From: JBDHWG01 sp039810085
Lineage (GTDB): Bacteria > Chloroflexota > Anaerolineae > Epilineales > JAHCIE01
Direction: 5' to 3'
Assembly (NCBI GenBank): GCA_039810085.1
Contig: JBDHWG010000011.1
Coordinates: 121,611 to 185,610, forward strand
DNA length: 64,000 bases
Position 1 is the stretch's first letter. Each line of letters starts with the position of its first letter. This document shows, piece by piece, positions 1 through 9,145 of this stretch. Position numbers and translations under genes: made by a program. Under the pieces are notes generated by a model, which saw only the letters and a program-made list of their open reading frames with translations, made no database searches and had not been told where the DNA came from.

Positions 1-327
1 CTCGTTCTTGGGGGTCTTGCGGAGCTTGAGGCCGAACGCCATGTTGTCGTAGACGCTCATGTGGGGATACAGAGCGTAGGACTGGAACACCATGGCGATG
101 TCCCGGTCCTTGGGCGGCACATCATTGACGACGCGGTCGCCAATGCGGATCGTGCCATCGCTGATCTCTTCCAAGCCCGCCAGCATTCGGAGCGCCGTGG
201 ACTTGCCGCAGCCCGATGGCCCGACCAACACCAGGAACTCGCCGTCCTTGATGTCGAAGCTCAGGTCATTGACCGCAGTCACTTCACTGTACCGCTTGAA
301 CACATGATCAAAGGTCACGCTAGCCAT
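1..327 (-). CDS. ABC transporter ATP-binding protein, MalK/UgpC type (N-terminal part)
   Basis: The first 109 codons of an ABC-transporter ATPase read leftward and run off the window edge. Walker A is GPSGCGKST at residues 36-44. The Q-loop sits in the stretch MVFQSYALYPHM (Gln about 82), which is diagnostic of the MalK/UgpC/MsmK sugar-importer ATPases. The protein would power carbohydrate uptake from the cytoplasmic face, together with permease and binding-protein genes that probably lie outside the window. The ATG at 327 is preceded by a good GGAGG ribosome site. The regulatory C-terminal (TOBE) domain is not visible, so the substrate cannot be named. An inverted repeat lies just upstream. 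Confidence 0.9.
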   Translation of the reverse strand, partial: MASVTFDHVFKRYSEVTAVNDLSFDIKDGEFLVLVGPSGCGKSTALRMLAGLEEISDGTIRIGDRVVNDVPPKDRDIAMVFQSYALYPHMSVYDNMAFGLKLRKTPKNE

Positions 328-354
328 GCGACTTTTCCTCCATTTCTACGCATG

Positions 355-372
355 TATAGTGAAGAAACTATA
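355..372. promoter_or_regulatory. Inverted repeat upstream of the ABC ATPase gene, possible operator
   Basis: TATAGT (355-360) and ACTATA (367-372) form a perfect 6-bp inverted repeat with a 6-bp centre, 28-45 bp upstream of the ABC ATPase start codon. The arms also resemble a -10 element, so this could be an operator overlapping the promoter of the leftward gene. No regulator can be assigned. Confidence 0.35.
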
Positions 373-511
373 ACGGACCGGCGGGCGGCTGTCAAGGGCG
401 ATCGGTCCTTTTTCGGGTCGAAGTGAGGGACGAGAATCTATCGGCAGCGCGGTTTGGGCTATAATTGAGGACAAGTGCAAAGTGCATGCCACAGACTGAA
501 GCGAGAGATCT

Positions 512-3295
512 ATGCCCGACGAGTCGGCCCAGCGGCCGCGCCTTATCCTCATCGACGGCCACGCCCTGGCCTACCGCGCCTTCCACGCCCTCAGCGAATC
601 CCAGCTTGCCACATCCACCGGCGAGTTGACCGGCGGCATTTTCGGCTTCGTCCAGATGCTGCTCGTCGTCCTGCGCGAGCACACGCCGGACTATATCGCT
701 GTGACGTGGGATGCCGGCTTGTCTGGCCGCCGCGAGGAGTTCGCCGAGTACAAGACTAACCGCGTGTCCATGCCGTCGGACCTGGGGCGGCAGATTGGCC
801 GCATCCGCGAGGTACTGGACGCTTTCCGCATCCGGTCCCTGGAAGTCCCAGGCTACGAGGCCGACGACCTTATTGGCACCCTGGCCCTCCGCGCCAGCGA
901 GGACGGCTTCGAGACCCTTATCGTGACCGGCGACAGCGACACGTTCCAGCTCGTCGGACCGCACGTCCGCATCCTCACGACGCGCGGCCGATTCAGCGAG
1001 ACCATCATCTACGACGAAGGGGCGCTACACGCGCGCTTCGGCCTCGCGCCGGCCCAGCTCATCGACTTCAAGGCGCTCAAGGGCGACACGTCGGACAACG
1101 TGCCCGGTGTGCCCGGCGTCGGCGACAAGACGGCGACAGCATTGCTCCAGAAGCATCACACCATCGAGGGCATCCTGGCGCACCTGGACGAGGTCAAGCC
1201 ACCTAAGGTGCGTGAGAACATCGGCGCCCAGCGCGAACAACTCCTCGTCAACAAGAAGCTGATTACCATTCAATGCGATGTCCCGCTGGATGTGCCGTGG
1301 GACGAGCTGCGTTATGTCCAGTACGATAACGAGCGCGTCACGGAGCTGTTCCGCGAGCTGGAGTTTCGCTCGCTCCTCACCCGTCTGCCCGATCGCACCG
1401 CTGGCGCGCCCGTCCATGCATCGCAACCCGGCTTGTTCGAGGCGGAAACACCCGACGGCGTGGAAGGCCCCACGACCGGCGACTATATGCTCGTCAATAC
1501 GCCCAAAGCCCTGCGGGAGCTAGGCAAGCAGCTCAAGAGCGCACCCGTCATTTCCTTCGACACGGAGACGACCAGCATCGACGCCATGCGCGCTGACCTG
1601 GTCGGCCTGGCGCTCTCGACGGCAGAAGGCGCGGGCGTCTATATCCCTATCTATCACCATGACGCCGACACCATCGACGTGGACGACGTCGTCGCGGCCA
1701 TCGGCCCCGCTCTGGCCGACCCAGCCATCCCGAAGGTGGCTCACAACGCCAACTACGACCTGATGGTGCTGTGGAACCACGGCTTCGACGTGCAGGGCGA
1801 GCTGTTCGACACGATGATTGGGGCGTGGCTGCTGGACCCGAGCCGACAGGCATACGGCCTGAAGGACATGGCCTGGAACCGCCTCGGCGTCGAAATGACC
1901 AATATCGAGGAGCTGATCGGCAAGGGCAAGGACCAGCGTACCATGGCCGAGGTCCACCCGGAGCGCGTCACGGCCTATGCTGGCGCCGACGTCGACATGA
2001 CGCTGCGCCTGTCGCACCTCCAGGAAAAGGAGCTGCACGAGAAGGCGTTGTGGGACCTGTTCCGCGACGTCGAGATGCCGCTGACGCCCATCCTGACGCG
2101 CATGGAGCAGGCGGGCATTCTCCTGGACGTGGACTACCTGATGGAAATGTCGCGCGAGTTCCACGTGCGGTTGCAAGCCCTCGAAGCCGAGATCTACGAC
2201 CTGGCAGGCTACCCGTTCAACATCGGTTCGACGAAGCAGCTCGCCTCCATCCTGTTCGACCAGCTTGGCCTGCCACCCCAGAAGCGCACCTCGACCGGCT
2301 ACTCGACGGACATCTCCGTCCTGGAGGCGCTGCGCGGCCAGCACCCCATCATCGACAAGCTCGTCGAGCACCGCCAGCTTGCCAAGCTCAAGTCCACCTA
2401 CATCGACGCCCTGCCGCTGCTGGTCAACCCGCGCACGGGCCGCGTCCACACCGACTTCAACCAGAACGGCTCGGCGACGGGCCGCATCTCCAGCAGCAAC
2501 CCGAACCTCCAGAACATCCCGATTCGCACCGAGGAGGGCCGCCGCATCCGCCGCGCCTTCATCGCCCCACCCGACCACGTCCTGCTCACGGCCGACTACT
2601 CCCAGATCGAGCTACGCATCCTGGCGTCCATGTCCCAGGAGCCGACGCTGCTGGAGTCCTTCGAGCGCGGCGAGGACATCCACGCCCGTACGGCAGCGCT
2701 CCTGTTCAACATCCCCATCGACCAGGTGACGTCGGCGCAGCGCCGCATCGCCAAGACGACCAACTTCGGCATCATCTACGGCATCTCCGGCTTCGGCCTG
2801 GCCGCCCGCACCGACCTGACCAACGAGGAAGCGCGCGAGTTCATTCAGAACTACTTCGCCAAGCTGCCCCACGTTGCCGCCTTACAGGAGGAGTTCAAGA
2901 AGGACGCTCGCCGCGACGGCTACGTCAACACCCTCCTGGGACGGCGGCGCTACTTCCCGGCCCTCAAGAGCGGCGCGCGCATCACCCTGGCCGAGCGGCA
3001 GCGGCTGGAGCGCGAGGCTATCAACGCGCCGGTGCAGGGAACAGCGGCCGACATCGTGAAGATTGCTATGATCCGGCTGGCTAAGGCGCTGCGCGAGCAT
3101 AAGCTAGTCGGGCGGATGCTGCTCCAGGTACACGATGAGTTGGTGCTGGAAGTCCCAAAGGCGGAGCTAGAGGAGACCATCGCGGTCGTTTGCGACGCGA
3201 TGGAAAATGCCTTTGCGCTCAAAGTGCCGCTGAAGGTGGACGTAGCTGTGGGCGAGAACTGGTCCGAGGTCGAGGACATTCGCACCGGAGGCTAG
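512..3295 (+). CDS. polA: DNA polymerase I
   Basis: A 927-residue family A DNA polymerase used for Okazaki-fragment processing and repair synthesis. The order is a 5'-3' nuclease domain (about 10-300), a 3'-5' exonuclease domain (about 335-510) and the polymerase domain (about 540-927). Polymerase motif A is DYSQIELRI (about 695), motif B is RRIAKTTNFGIIYG and motif C is QVHDELVLE (about 873). The proofreading domain looks active: it has FDTET (about 349), NANYD and YAGAD, unlike polymerases such as Taq that have lost these acids. The ATG at 512 follows a GAGAG stretch, and a TATAAT-like -10 lies at 460-465 without a clear -35. corA and argS follow within a few bases, so the three are probably cotranscribed. 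Confidence 0.97.
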   Translation: MPDESAQRPRLILIDGHALAYRAFHALSESQLATSTGELTGGIFGFVQMLLVVLREHTPDYIAVTWDAGLSGRREEFAEYKTNRVSMPSDLGRQIGRIREVLDAFRIRSLEVPGYEADDLIGTLALRASEDGFETLIVTGDSDTFQLVGPHVRILTTRGRFSETIIYDEGALHARFGLAPAQLIDFKALKGDTSDNVPGVPGVGDKTATALLQKHHTIEGILAHLDEVKPPKVRENIGAQREQLLVNKKLITIQCDVPLDVPWDELRYVQYDNERVTELFRELEFRSLLTRLPDRTAGAPVHASQPGLFEAETPDGVEGPTTGDYMLVNTPKALRELGKQLKSAPVISFDTETTSIDAMRADLVGLALSTAEGAGVYIPIYHHDADTIDVDDVVAAIGPALADPAIPKVAHNANYDLMVLWNHGFDVQGELFDTMIGAWLLDPSRQAYGLKDMAWNRLGVEMTNIEELIGKGKDQRTMAEVHPERVTAYAGADVDMTLRLSHLQEKELHEKALWDLFRDVEMPLTPILTRMEQAGILLDVDYLMEMSREFHVRLQALEAEIYDLAGYPFNIGSTKQLASILFDQLGLPPQKRTSTGYSTDISVLEALRGQHPIIDKLVEHRQLAKLKSTYIDALPLLVNPRTGRVHTDFNQNGSATGRISSSNPNLQNIPIRTEEGRRIRRAFIAPPDHVLLTADYSQIELRILASMSQEPTLLESFERGEDIHARTAALLFNIPIDQVTSAQRRIAKTTNFGIIYGISGFGLAARTDLTNEEAREFIQNYFAKLPHVAALQEEFKKDARRDGYVNTLLGRRRYFPALKSGARITLAERQRLEREAINAPVQGTAADIVKIAMIRLAKALREHKLVGRMLLQVHDELVLEVPKAELEETIAVVCDAMENAFALKVPLKVDVAVGENWSEVEDIRTGG

Positions 3296-3298
3296 ACG

Positions 3299-4366
3299 GT
3301 GGACGAGCCAACCTTAACACCCGACGGGGCGATGGCGCCGACGCATGGCGGATTGATGCCTACGGCTCTCGCGGGGCAGCCCACCACCACGATCATCCTC
3401 CACAACTATAACGCAGCTGGCTATGATGCGCGGGTGGCGACGTCCGTTGATGAATGCTACGCCATTCTCAACAACTCGTCGGTTACGTGGATCGATGTCA
3501 CCTCGATGGCGCAGCCGGAGCGTGTCGCCGAGCTGTGCGACCGCTTCGGCATCGACCCGCTGGTTCAGGAAGACATCCTGGATATCGAGCAGCGTCCAAA
3601 GGTCGAGAACTATGGTGAGTATATCTACATAGTGCTGAAGATGCTACGCTACGACAGCATCAGTGGCGGGGTCATCATCGAGCAGTTCAGCCTCATCCTG
3701 GGATCGACATACGTAATGAGCTTCCAGGAGGGCATTGAGGGTGACGTGTTCGAGGGTGTTCGGAGGCGCGTGCGCGTCGGCACGGGCCGGATTCGGAGCC
3801 AGGGTGCGGATTACCTGGCGTATGCTCTGCTGGACGCCATCGTCGACAACTACTTTCTGGTGCTTGACCGCTACCTGGATGCTGTGACGAAGCTGCGCGT
3901 GGAGATTGTCGAAGACCCGGCGAGAAATCCAGCGCCGAAGTTATTCGCCCTGGAGAGCGAGGTCATGGCGGTTCGCCGCGCCGTGTGGCCCCTTATCGAG
4001 GCGATGGGCGGTCTGCGCAAGGACAAGACGCACCTCGTCCGGCGCACTACGGACAAGTATCTGCGTGACGTTAACGACCATGTCCTACGCGTCATCGACG
4101 AGACTCAGACGGCCATCGACATGTTGGACAGGCTGCAAGACTACTATCTGAGCGTTGTCAGCAATCGCCAGAATGAGATTCTGAAGGTCTTGACCATCGT
4201 CTCGACCATTTTCATCCCGCTGACCTTCATCGCCGGTGTCTATGGCATGAACTTCGAGTACATGCCGGAGCTTGGACATCGCTATGGCTATCCTGTAGCG
4301 TTGTTGATGATGGCCGTCATAGCTATAGGAATGTTGATTTACTTCAAACGCAAGAGGTGGTTGTAA
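3299..4366 (+). CDS. corA: CorA-family magnesium/cobalt transporter
   Basis: A 355-residue CorA-type divalent-cation channel. It has a large N-terminal cytoplasmic domain and two C-terminal membrane helices. The signature YGMNF (GMN about 316) lies at the end of the first helix, followed by a short acidic loop and a second helix ending in a KRKRW basic tail. The family forms pentamers that let Mg2+ into the cell. The start is a GTG three bases after the polA stop, with GGAGG inside the end of polA as its ribosome site; an ATG at 3332 is a possible alternative. argS begins on the base after its stop codon. Confidence 0.93.
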   Translation: MDEPTLTPDGAMAPTHGGLMPTALAGQPTTTIILHNYNAAGYDARVATSVDECYAILNNSSVTWIDVTSMAQPERVAELCDRFGIDPLVQEDILDIEQRPKVENYGEYIYIVLKMLRYDSISGGVIIEQFSLILGSTYVMSFQEGIEGDVFEGVRRRVRVGTGRIRSQGADYLAYALLDAIVDNYFLVLDRYLDAVTKLRVEIVEDPARNPAPKLFALESEVMAVRRAVWPLIEAMGGLRKDKTHLVRRTTDKYLRDVNDHVLRVIDETQTAIDMLDRLQDYYLSVVSNRQNEILKVLTIVSTIFIPLTFIAGVYGMNFEYMPELGHRYGYPVALLMMAVIAIGMLIYFKRKRWL

Positions 4367-6028
4367 ATGACTCTGCAAGAGCAATTGGCCGCGCTGATTC
4401 GCACCAGCCTGGCGGAAGCGCAACAAGGCGGCGATTTGCCGTCGTTCGACCTGCCCGCCGACATTGTCATCCAGCGGCCCAAACCGGGCTTCGGCGACTT
4501 TGCGACGCCTGTGGCGATGGCCCTCGCCAAGCCCGCCCGCATGGCCCCGCTCCAGATTGCCCAGCGCATTGCCGGACGGCTGCCCCAGGACGGACTGATC
4601 GGCAAGGTAGAGGTCGCGCCGCCTGGCTTCGTCAACATCTGGCTCTCGCCGCTGTGGCTTGGCAAGCAGGTTGCGCGCATCCTGGGCGAAGGGACAACCG
4701 TGGGCAATGTCGACATCGGTGTGGGACAGACGGCCCAGGTGGAGTTCGTCAGCGCCAACCCGACCGGCCCGCTGACCGTCGGCCACGGGCGTAACGCCGT
4801 CATCGGCGACACCCTGGCGCGGGTTCTGGAAGCCGCCCGCTACGCTGTCACGCGCGAGTACTACTACAACGACGCCGGCCGCCAGATGCAGCTTCTCGGC
4901 GAGTCGGTGCGCGGCCGCTATCTCCAGCTTCTTGGCCGTCCTGTCGAATGGTCTGAGGACTACTACCAGGGCGAGGACATCGTCGAGATTGCCCAGGGCC
5001 TTGTGGACGAGTGCGGGGACAGCCTGGTGGACGAGCCGGCCAACGGCCTGTTCCGCGCCCGCGCCCAGGCAATCATCACCGAGACGCAGCAGGCCGCGCT
5101 GAATCGCCTCGGCATCCACTTCGACATCCTCTTCAACGAGAACAGCCTGACAACGAGCGGCGCCGTGTGGGAGGTGGTGGACAAGCTCAAGGAGAAGGGC
5201 TACGCCTACGACGCAGACGGCGCGGTGTGGTTCAAGGCGACGGCGTTTGGCGCGGAGAAGGACCGCGTCCTAGTACGCTCCAACGGCGAGCCGACGTACC
5301 GCCTGCCCGACATCGCCTATCACAAGGACAAGCTCGACCGGGGCTTCGATCTCATCGTGAACGTCCTAGGCAGTGACCACGCCGTGCAGTACCCCGACAT
5401 CGCGTCGGCGCTCAAGGCGCTCGGCTACAACCCCGGCCGCATCCACGTGGTCATTTACCAGTTCGTCACGCTGATGCGTGATGGCGAAGTGGTCAAGATG
5501 AGCAAGCGCAAGGCGAACTACGTCACACTCAACGAGCTGGTTGACGAGGTCGGCCCAGATGCCCTGCGCTACTTCATGCTCATGCGCTCGTCCGACAGCC
5601 ACCTGGAGTTCGACCTGAACCTGGCCGTGAAGCAAAGCGACGAGAACCCGGTTTTCTACGTCCAGTACGCCCACACGCGCATCGCTGGCGTTCTGCGCCA
5701 GGCCGCCGAGCGCGGCATCGAAATGGCCCCGACGGCGGACCTGTCGCTTCTGACGGATCCCTCAGAGATGGCGCTGATTCGGGAGATGCTGCGGCTGGAA
5801 GAGGTTGTGGCGCTGGTGACGCGGCAACTCGCCCCGCACCACTTGACGTACTACGCCCATGACCTGGCGACGGCGTTCCATACCTTCTACGACCGCTGCC
5901 CGATCCTGCCGCCGCGCCAGACGGACCCGACGCTGACTCAGGCGCGCCTGCACCTGGCCGCCGCCGCTAAAGCCACTCTCGCCCGCGCCCTGGACCTCGT
6001 TGGCGTCAGCGCGCCAGAGCGAATGTAG
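4367..6028 (+). CDS. argS: Arginyl-tRNA synthetase
   Basis: A 553-residue class I aminoacyl-tRNA synthetase that charges tRNA-Arg. The N-terminal tRNA D-loop-binding domain (about 1-110) precedes the catalytic core, which has the HIGH-type motif VGHGRNA (about 136-142) and the KMSKS-type motif KMSKR (about 377-381). A DALR anticodon-binding domain closes the protein. The ATG directly abuts the corA stop codon, and GAGGTGG in the end of corA serves as ribosome site, which supports translational coupling. An imperfect palindromic repeat follows the stop. Confidence 0.96.
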   Translation: MTLQEQLAALIRTSLAEAQQGGDLPSFDLPADIVIQRPKPGFGDFATPVAMALAKPARMAPLQIAQRIAGRLPQDGLIGKVEVAPPGFVNIWLSPLWLGKQVARILGEGTTVGNVDIGVGQTAQVEFVSANPTGPLTVGHGRNAVIGDTLARVLEAARYAVTREYYYNDAGRQMQLLGESVRGRYLQLLGRPVEWSEDYYQGEDIVEIAQGLVDECGDSLVDEPANGLFRARAQAIITETQQAALNRLGIHFDILFNENSLTTSGAVWEVVDKLKEKGYAYDADGAVWFKATAFGAEKDRVLVRSNGEPTYRLPDIAYHKDKLDRGFDLIVNVLGSDHAVQYPDIASALKALGYNPGRIHVVIYQFVTLMRDGEVVKMSKRKANYVTLNELVDEVGPDALRYFMLMRSSDSHLEFDLNLAVKQSDENPVFYVQYAHTRIAGVLRQAAERGIEMAPTADLSLLTDPSEMALIREMLRLEEVVALVTRQLAPHHLTYYAHDLATAFHTFYDRCPILPPRQTDPTLTQARLHLAAAAKATLARALDLVGVSAPERM

Positions 6029-6036
6029 CCCATTTT

Positions 6037-6112
6037 GCGGCAGAGGCGCAGAGGACACAGAGAAAAGGCGACTTTGTTTCTCCTCTCTGTGTTTCTGCGC
6101 CTCTGCGTTGCC
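6037..6112. repeat. Dispersed imperfect palindrome, family A
   Basis: The left arm carries GCAGAGGCGCAGAGGACACA and the right arm its near-complement, with CTCTGTGTTTCTGCGCCTCT at the core. A spacer of about 10 bases separates them, so the transcript would fold into one long hairpin. It fills the gap between the convergent argS and HMA genes. A second, more diverged copy lies at 36135-36214. The consensus (GGCACAGAGRCACAGAGA-like) resembles repeats scattered through many Chloroflexota and cyanobacterial genomes. It may also act as a terminator. Confidence 0.7.
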
Positions 6113-6118
6113 TAGCTC

Positions 6119-6331
6119 TTAGGCCGGTTCCGCCTCGTAGCCCGTCTCTTGAATCGTTGCGAGAATATCGTCCAGGCTTGTCTTCGCCGGGTCGTACGTC
6201 ACAACCGTCGTGGACTTGGCGAAGTTTGTCTTCGCCTCCTTGACGCCGGCCACGTCCTCCAGGTCCATGTCGATTGCCATGGCGCAATTGGTGCAGTGCA
6301 TCCCCTTGATCTTGAACGTTTGTTGAATCAC
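6119..6331 (-). CDS. Heavy-metal-associated (HMA) domain protein, copper-chaperone-like
   Basis: A 70-residue single HMA domain with the metal site GMHCTNC near the N-terminus (Cys13 and Cys16) and a ferredoxin-like fold predicted by pattern. Such proteins carry Cu(I) or similar soft metals to membrane partners. The GTG start overlaps the stop of the upstream TauE/SafE-cupredoxin gene in a GTGA arrangement, with GAGGTGGAG as ribosome site. A longer in-frame ATG at 6373 is less likely because it would sit deep inside that gene. In many bacteria this domain is fused to such a membrane protein; here it is a separate, translationally coupled gene. Copper is the likely metal but is not proven. Confidence 0.85.
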   Translation of the reverse strand: MIQQTFKIKGMHCTNCAMAIDMDLEDVAGVKEAKTNFAKSTTVVTYDPAKTSLDDILATIQETGYEAEPA

Positions 6332-7572
6332 GACTCCACCTCGATCACGCCGCGATACATCCCCATGCTGCACGTGAAGGGAATCTTGCGCGGCTGGTCC
6401 GTCGGAATATCGAACACCGCCTGCTGGTTCTTGCCCAGGATTTTCTGCACACCCAGCGACGGGATGAGGAACGAGCTTGTGCAGCCCAGGCGGTCGCCCG
6501 TGGTCAACTTCAGCTTGGCCGGTGTGCCAGTCTTGAATACGATGCGGTTGGGGACGTAGGCCGTCGGGTCCGCTCGCAGCGTCACTTCCTGCACCGACCC
6601 ACTCGCGGGCGCAGCGGCCTGGGGTGCTCCATTTGCCTGGCCCTGGCGCGCGGGGGCCGCAGCAGGCGCGACTGTCGCCGCGCGCGTCTCACTTCGCCCC
6701 AGCGTCGCAACATCTGGCACGGGGACGCCCAGCAGCGCCAGGCCCGCCGTGATGGACAGCACTGCGAGGAAGATGATGGCGACGGCAGCGACTTTTGCAA
6801 ATGCGCCGCGCAAGGCCGCGCCAAGCTGCGTCGCCAGGTAGCCCAGCGAGAAGAACAACGGAATCGTGCCAAGAGTGTAGGCGAACATGAGCAACCCGCC
6901 CCACACCGGGCTGCCTGTGCCCATCGCCCCAATCATCATCGCCTGGGTCGTCGCGCAGGGGATGAACACCGTCAGCGCGCCAAGCACGGCGGCGGACAGT
7001 AGGCTGCCTTTGCGGGATTCGTTGCGGATGCGGCGCTGGATGAACTTGGGCGGCTGGAGGGCGAAGTAGCGAAAGATGGGGTGCAGATTGAGCATCTGCG
7101 CCGCGACGCCGAGCATGAACAGACCGGCGGTGACCTGGAGCCAGCCCTGCATGCTGGGTGTCAGGCCGATGAGCGCGCCAAACAGCCCGAGCAGGATGCC
7201 CAGGAGCGTGTAGGCCGCCAGCTTTGCCGCCAGGAAAATGGCGATGGGCGCGGCGCGCCCCTTGGCGCCCTCGTCGGCTTCGTGCTGCGCGATGGCCGTC
7301 GCCAGCAGACCGCCTTGCACCGCCAGGCACGTGAGGCCGCCAGCGGTGAGGCCGGTCAGGAATACGATCAGCAGGCTCGATCCGCTTGCGGCGCTCGCTG
7401 GCACATCCTGGCTTACGGTGATGAAGCCCAGGAAGAGCAGGAGAATTGCCAGGGCCAGCGCGCCAGCCAGCGCCAGTTGGTTCGGCCTGACGGTCACAGT
7501 CACGTCCCGCGAGGAGCTAGACGGTTGGGGCGTCTGCTCACGCGTCTGATGTCGTTTCGTGGGTTGAGCCAT
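6328..7572 (-). CDS. TauE/SafE (DsbD-like) membrane protein with C-terminal cupredoxin domain
   Basis: A 414-residue membrane protein. A short polar N-terminus and one helix (about 33-53) precede six or so hydrophobic segments of the sulfite-exporter TauE/SafE or UreH-like transmembrane type (GLTAGGLTCLAVQGG and a second internal half). A Pro/Ala linker leads to an extracytoplasmic cupredoxin-like domain (about 325-414) holding a Cys in LGCTSSF and a CSMGM motif, which are plausible copper ligands. With the coupled HMA gene it forms a two-gene copper-handling unit, probably for export or for supply to extracytoplasmic cuproenzymes. The direction of transport cannot be told from sequence. Confidence 0.82.
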   Translation of the reverse strand: MAQPTKRHQTREQTPQPSSSSRDVTVTVRPNQLALAGALALAILLLFLGFITVSQDVPASAASGSSLLIVFLTGLTAGGLTCLAVQGGLLATAIAQHEADEGAKGRAAPIAIFLAAKLAAYTLLGILLGLFGALIGLTPSMQGWLQVTAGLFMLGVAAQMLNLHPIFRYFALQPPKFIQRRIRNESRKGSLLSAAVLGALTVFIPCATTQAMMIGAMGTGSPVWGGLLMFAYTLGTIPLFFSLGYLATQLGAALRGAFAKVAAVAIIFLAVLSITAGLALLGVPVPDVATLGRSETRAATVAPAAAPARQGQANGAPQAAAPASGSVQEVTLRADPTAYVPNRIVFKTGTPAKLKLTTGDRLGCTSSFLIPSLGVQKILGKNQQAVFDIPTDQPRKIPFTCSMGMYRGVIEVES

Positions 7573-7670
7573 ATATCCTCATCTCTCACTTCCCTTGACC
7601 ATGTGTGGACATTATAACGCAAGATCGGATTAATGGGTGCGAAACCAGGTGGAGACGTCACCACCCACAG

Positions 7671-8279
7671 TCAAGGCTTCTCCACGCTGTTGCCCAACGG
7701 GAATGCCGCCAATTGGGTGTACAGCGCGCCCTCGCGCCGCAGGTCACTCCGCATCAGGGCGACCTCGTGTACGTCAATCTGGCCGAGCCGCCGGACCTCG
7801 GCGCGGCGAACCGTGTCGCCAATCATTCGCAGGTCGGCGGACGGTGCGTCCTTGATGCGGGCCAACGTCAGGTGCGGCTGGAACGGGCGGCGCTCGGTCG
7901 GGAAGCCCAGGGGTGCGATGACCGCCTCCACATCGTCGCGCAGCCGCTGGAGCGGCACAAGCTGTCCTTCCAGACCAATCCACAGGACGTTCGGTCGCGA
8001 CAGGTTGGGAAACGCGCCCACTCCGGCGACGGCTACGCTAAACGCAGCGTGCTGCGGGACGACGGCGGCGAGCGCCTCGGTAATCGCAGGCATCTGCGAC
8101 GGCAGCACGTCGCCCAGGAACTTGAGCGTGATGTGGATACTGTCCGGGTTGACCCAGCGGAGCGAGCGCATCGTCAGGTCACGCTTGAGGCTCGCCTGGG
8201 CGCCCGCCAATGCCTCTCGGATATCGGGCGGCAGCTCGACGGCGATGAACGTGCGAATCGGCGTCTCAGCTTGCGACAT
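7671..8279 (-). CDS. thpR: RNA 2',3'-cyclic phosphodiesterase (2H family)
   Basis: A 202-residue 2H phosphoesterase, formerly called 2'-5' RNA ligase. Its two HxT motifs are HITLKFLG (about 50) and HLTLARI (about 130), the paired catalytic histidines of the family. It opens 2',3'-cyclic phosphate ends on RNA. Its ATG overlaps the last base of the upstream PIG-L stop (TGATG), so the two genes are probably translated together. The length is normal for the family. Confidence 0.92.
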   Translation of the reverse strand: MSQAETPIRTFIAVELPPDIREALAGAQASLKRDLTMRSLRWVNPDSIHITLKFLGDVLPSQMPAITEALAAVVPQHAAFSVAVAGVGAFPNLSRPNVLWIGLEGQLVPLQRLRDDVEAVIAPLGFPTERRPFQPHLTLARIKDAPSADLRMIGDTVRRAEVRRLGQIDVHEVALMRSDLRREGALYTQLAAFPLGNSVEKP

Positions 8280-9052
8280 CAGGCGCTCCTTTCCTCGGCC
8301 ATGCGCCAGTAGCGCTCCCAGGCGTCCTGCCCATCCGGTGCAATAGAGGTCGCGTACTCGCGCACCACGGCCTGCCAGTCGTCGTGCTCGAAAATGGCCG
8401 AGAGCTGGCTAGGGTAGCGCCCGATGGCCGCGATTTTGGCGTCTACGTCGATAAGCTCCCACACCGGCTGCCAGCGCACAGGAACCTCGGCCAGCGCCTC
8501 GTTCAACCCGCCCCAGCGAGCGACGTAGGGGAAATCCTCGTAGAAAAGGACGCTCGCGTCCTGGCACGCAAGATCAAGCGCCGCGTCCCGCACCAGACGG
8601 TGGTCCACGTGGCCGCCGACGGCGAGCGGCGCGTAATACACCGTGTCCGACGCACGTTCGCGTAGGGCCGCCAACCGTTGCGTGAGAGTTGCTACCAAGG
8701 GGCGCTCGGCCGGGTGAACTGGCCCGAAGGTCGTATCGTGGTCCGTGTAGAGAAACTGGCCGTCGGCTTCGCGGTAGATGGCGTCGTACCACTCCCAGTA
8801 GTCGACGGCGACACCCAGCGGCGCAAGAGCCGCCTGGTCCTCGGCGCGGCGCATCCCGACCGGATCAGCCGGACGGCCCCACTTCGTATGCTGGCGCTCC
8901 GCGTAGGCCGACAGGCGACGATAGGTCGGGATGCCGGCGAACACGTTCACCACATGCACCGGCTCGCCCTGCGCCAGCTTCGCCGCCATGAGACCGCCGC
9001 AAGACAGAACAGCGTCGTCCATGTGAGGTGAAAGAACAATATGAATTGACAT
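8279..9052 (-). CDS. PIG-L/LmbE-family deacetylase
   Basis: A 257-residue zinc-dependent N-deacetylase-like protein. The N-terminal PHMDDAVLSCGG matches the PHxDD metal and catalytic motif, and GGHVDHRLVRDA supplies the downstream HxDH ligands. Family members deacetylate GlcNAc-type groups in glycolipids, mycothiol or bacillithiol precursors and antibiotics; the substrate here is unknown. Its location next to membrane glycosyltransferase genes suggests glycan or glycoconjugate processing. GAGGG precedes the ATG. The -35 of the divergent promoter (9046-9051) overlaps its first codons. Confidence 0.88.
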   Translation of the reverse strand: MSIHIVLSPHMDDAVLSCGGLMAAKLAQGEPVHVVNVFAGIPTYRRLSAYAERQHTKWGRPADPVGMRRAEDQAALAPLGVAVDYWEWYDAIYREADGQFLYTDHDTTFGPVHPAERPLVATLTQRLAALRERASDTVYYAPLAVGGHVDHRLVRDAALDLACQDASVLFYEDFPYVARWGGLNEALAEVPVRWQPVWELIDVDAKIAAIGRYPSQLSAIFEHDDWQAVVREYATSIAPDGQDAWERYWRMAEERSA

Positions 9053-9074
9053 CCTATACCCTCGGCGTTATAAT
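9046..9074 (+). promoter_or_regulatory. Perfect consensus sigma-70 promoter for the GT39 gene
   Basis: TTGACA (9046-9051) and TATAAT (9069-9074) are separated by exactly 17 bp. Transcription would start near 9081, about 65 bases before the ATG at 9146. The -35 lies within the first codons of the divergent PIG-L gene. Confidence 0.8.
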
Positions 9075-9145
9075 GCCGGCTTGGTCAAGTAGAAGCATAG
9101 CAGCATGAGGCGCAAAACGTCAATCGCAAGGGGCCAACGAGACGA

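Noticed and set aside
1771..3084. A long alternative frame inside polA
   Set aside because: It is Pro/Arg/His-rich out-of-frame sequence overlapping the conserved polymerase domain.
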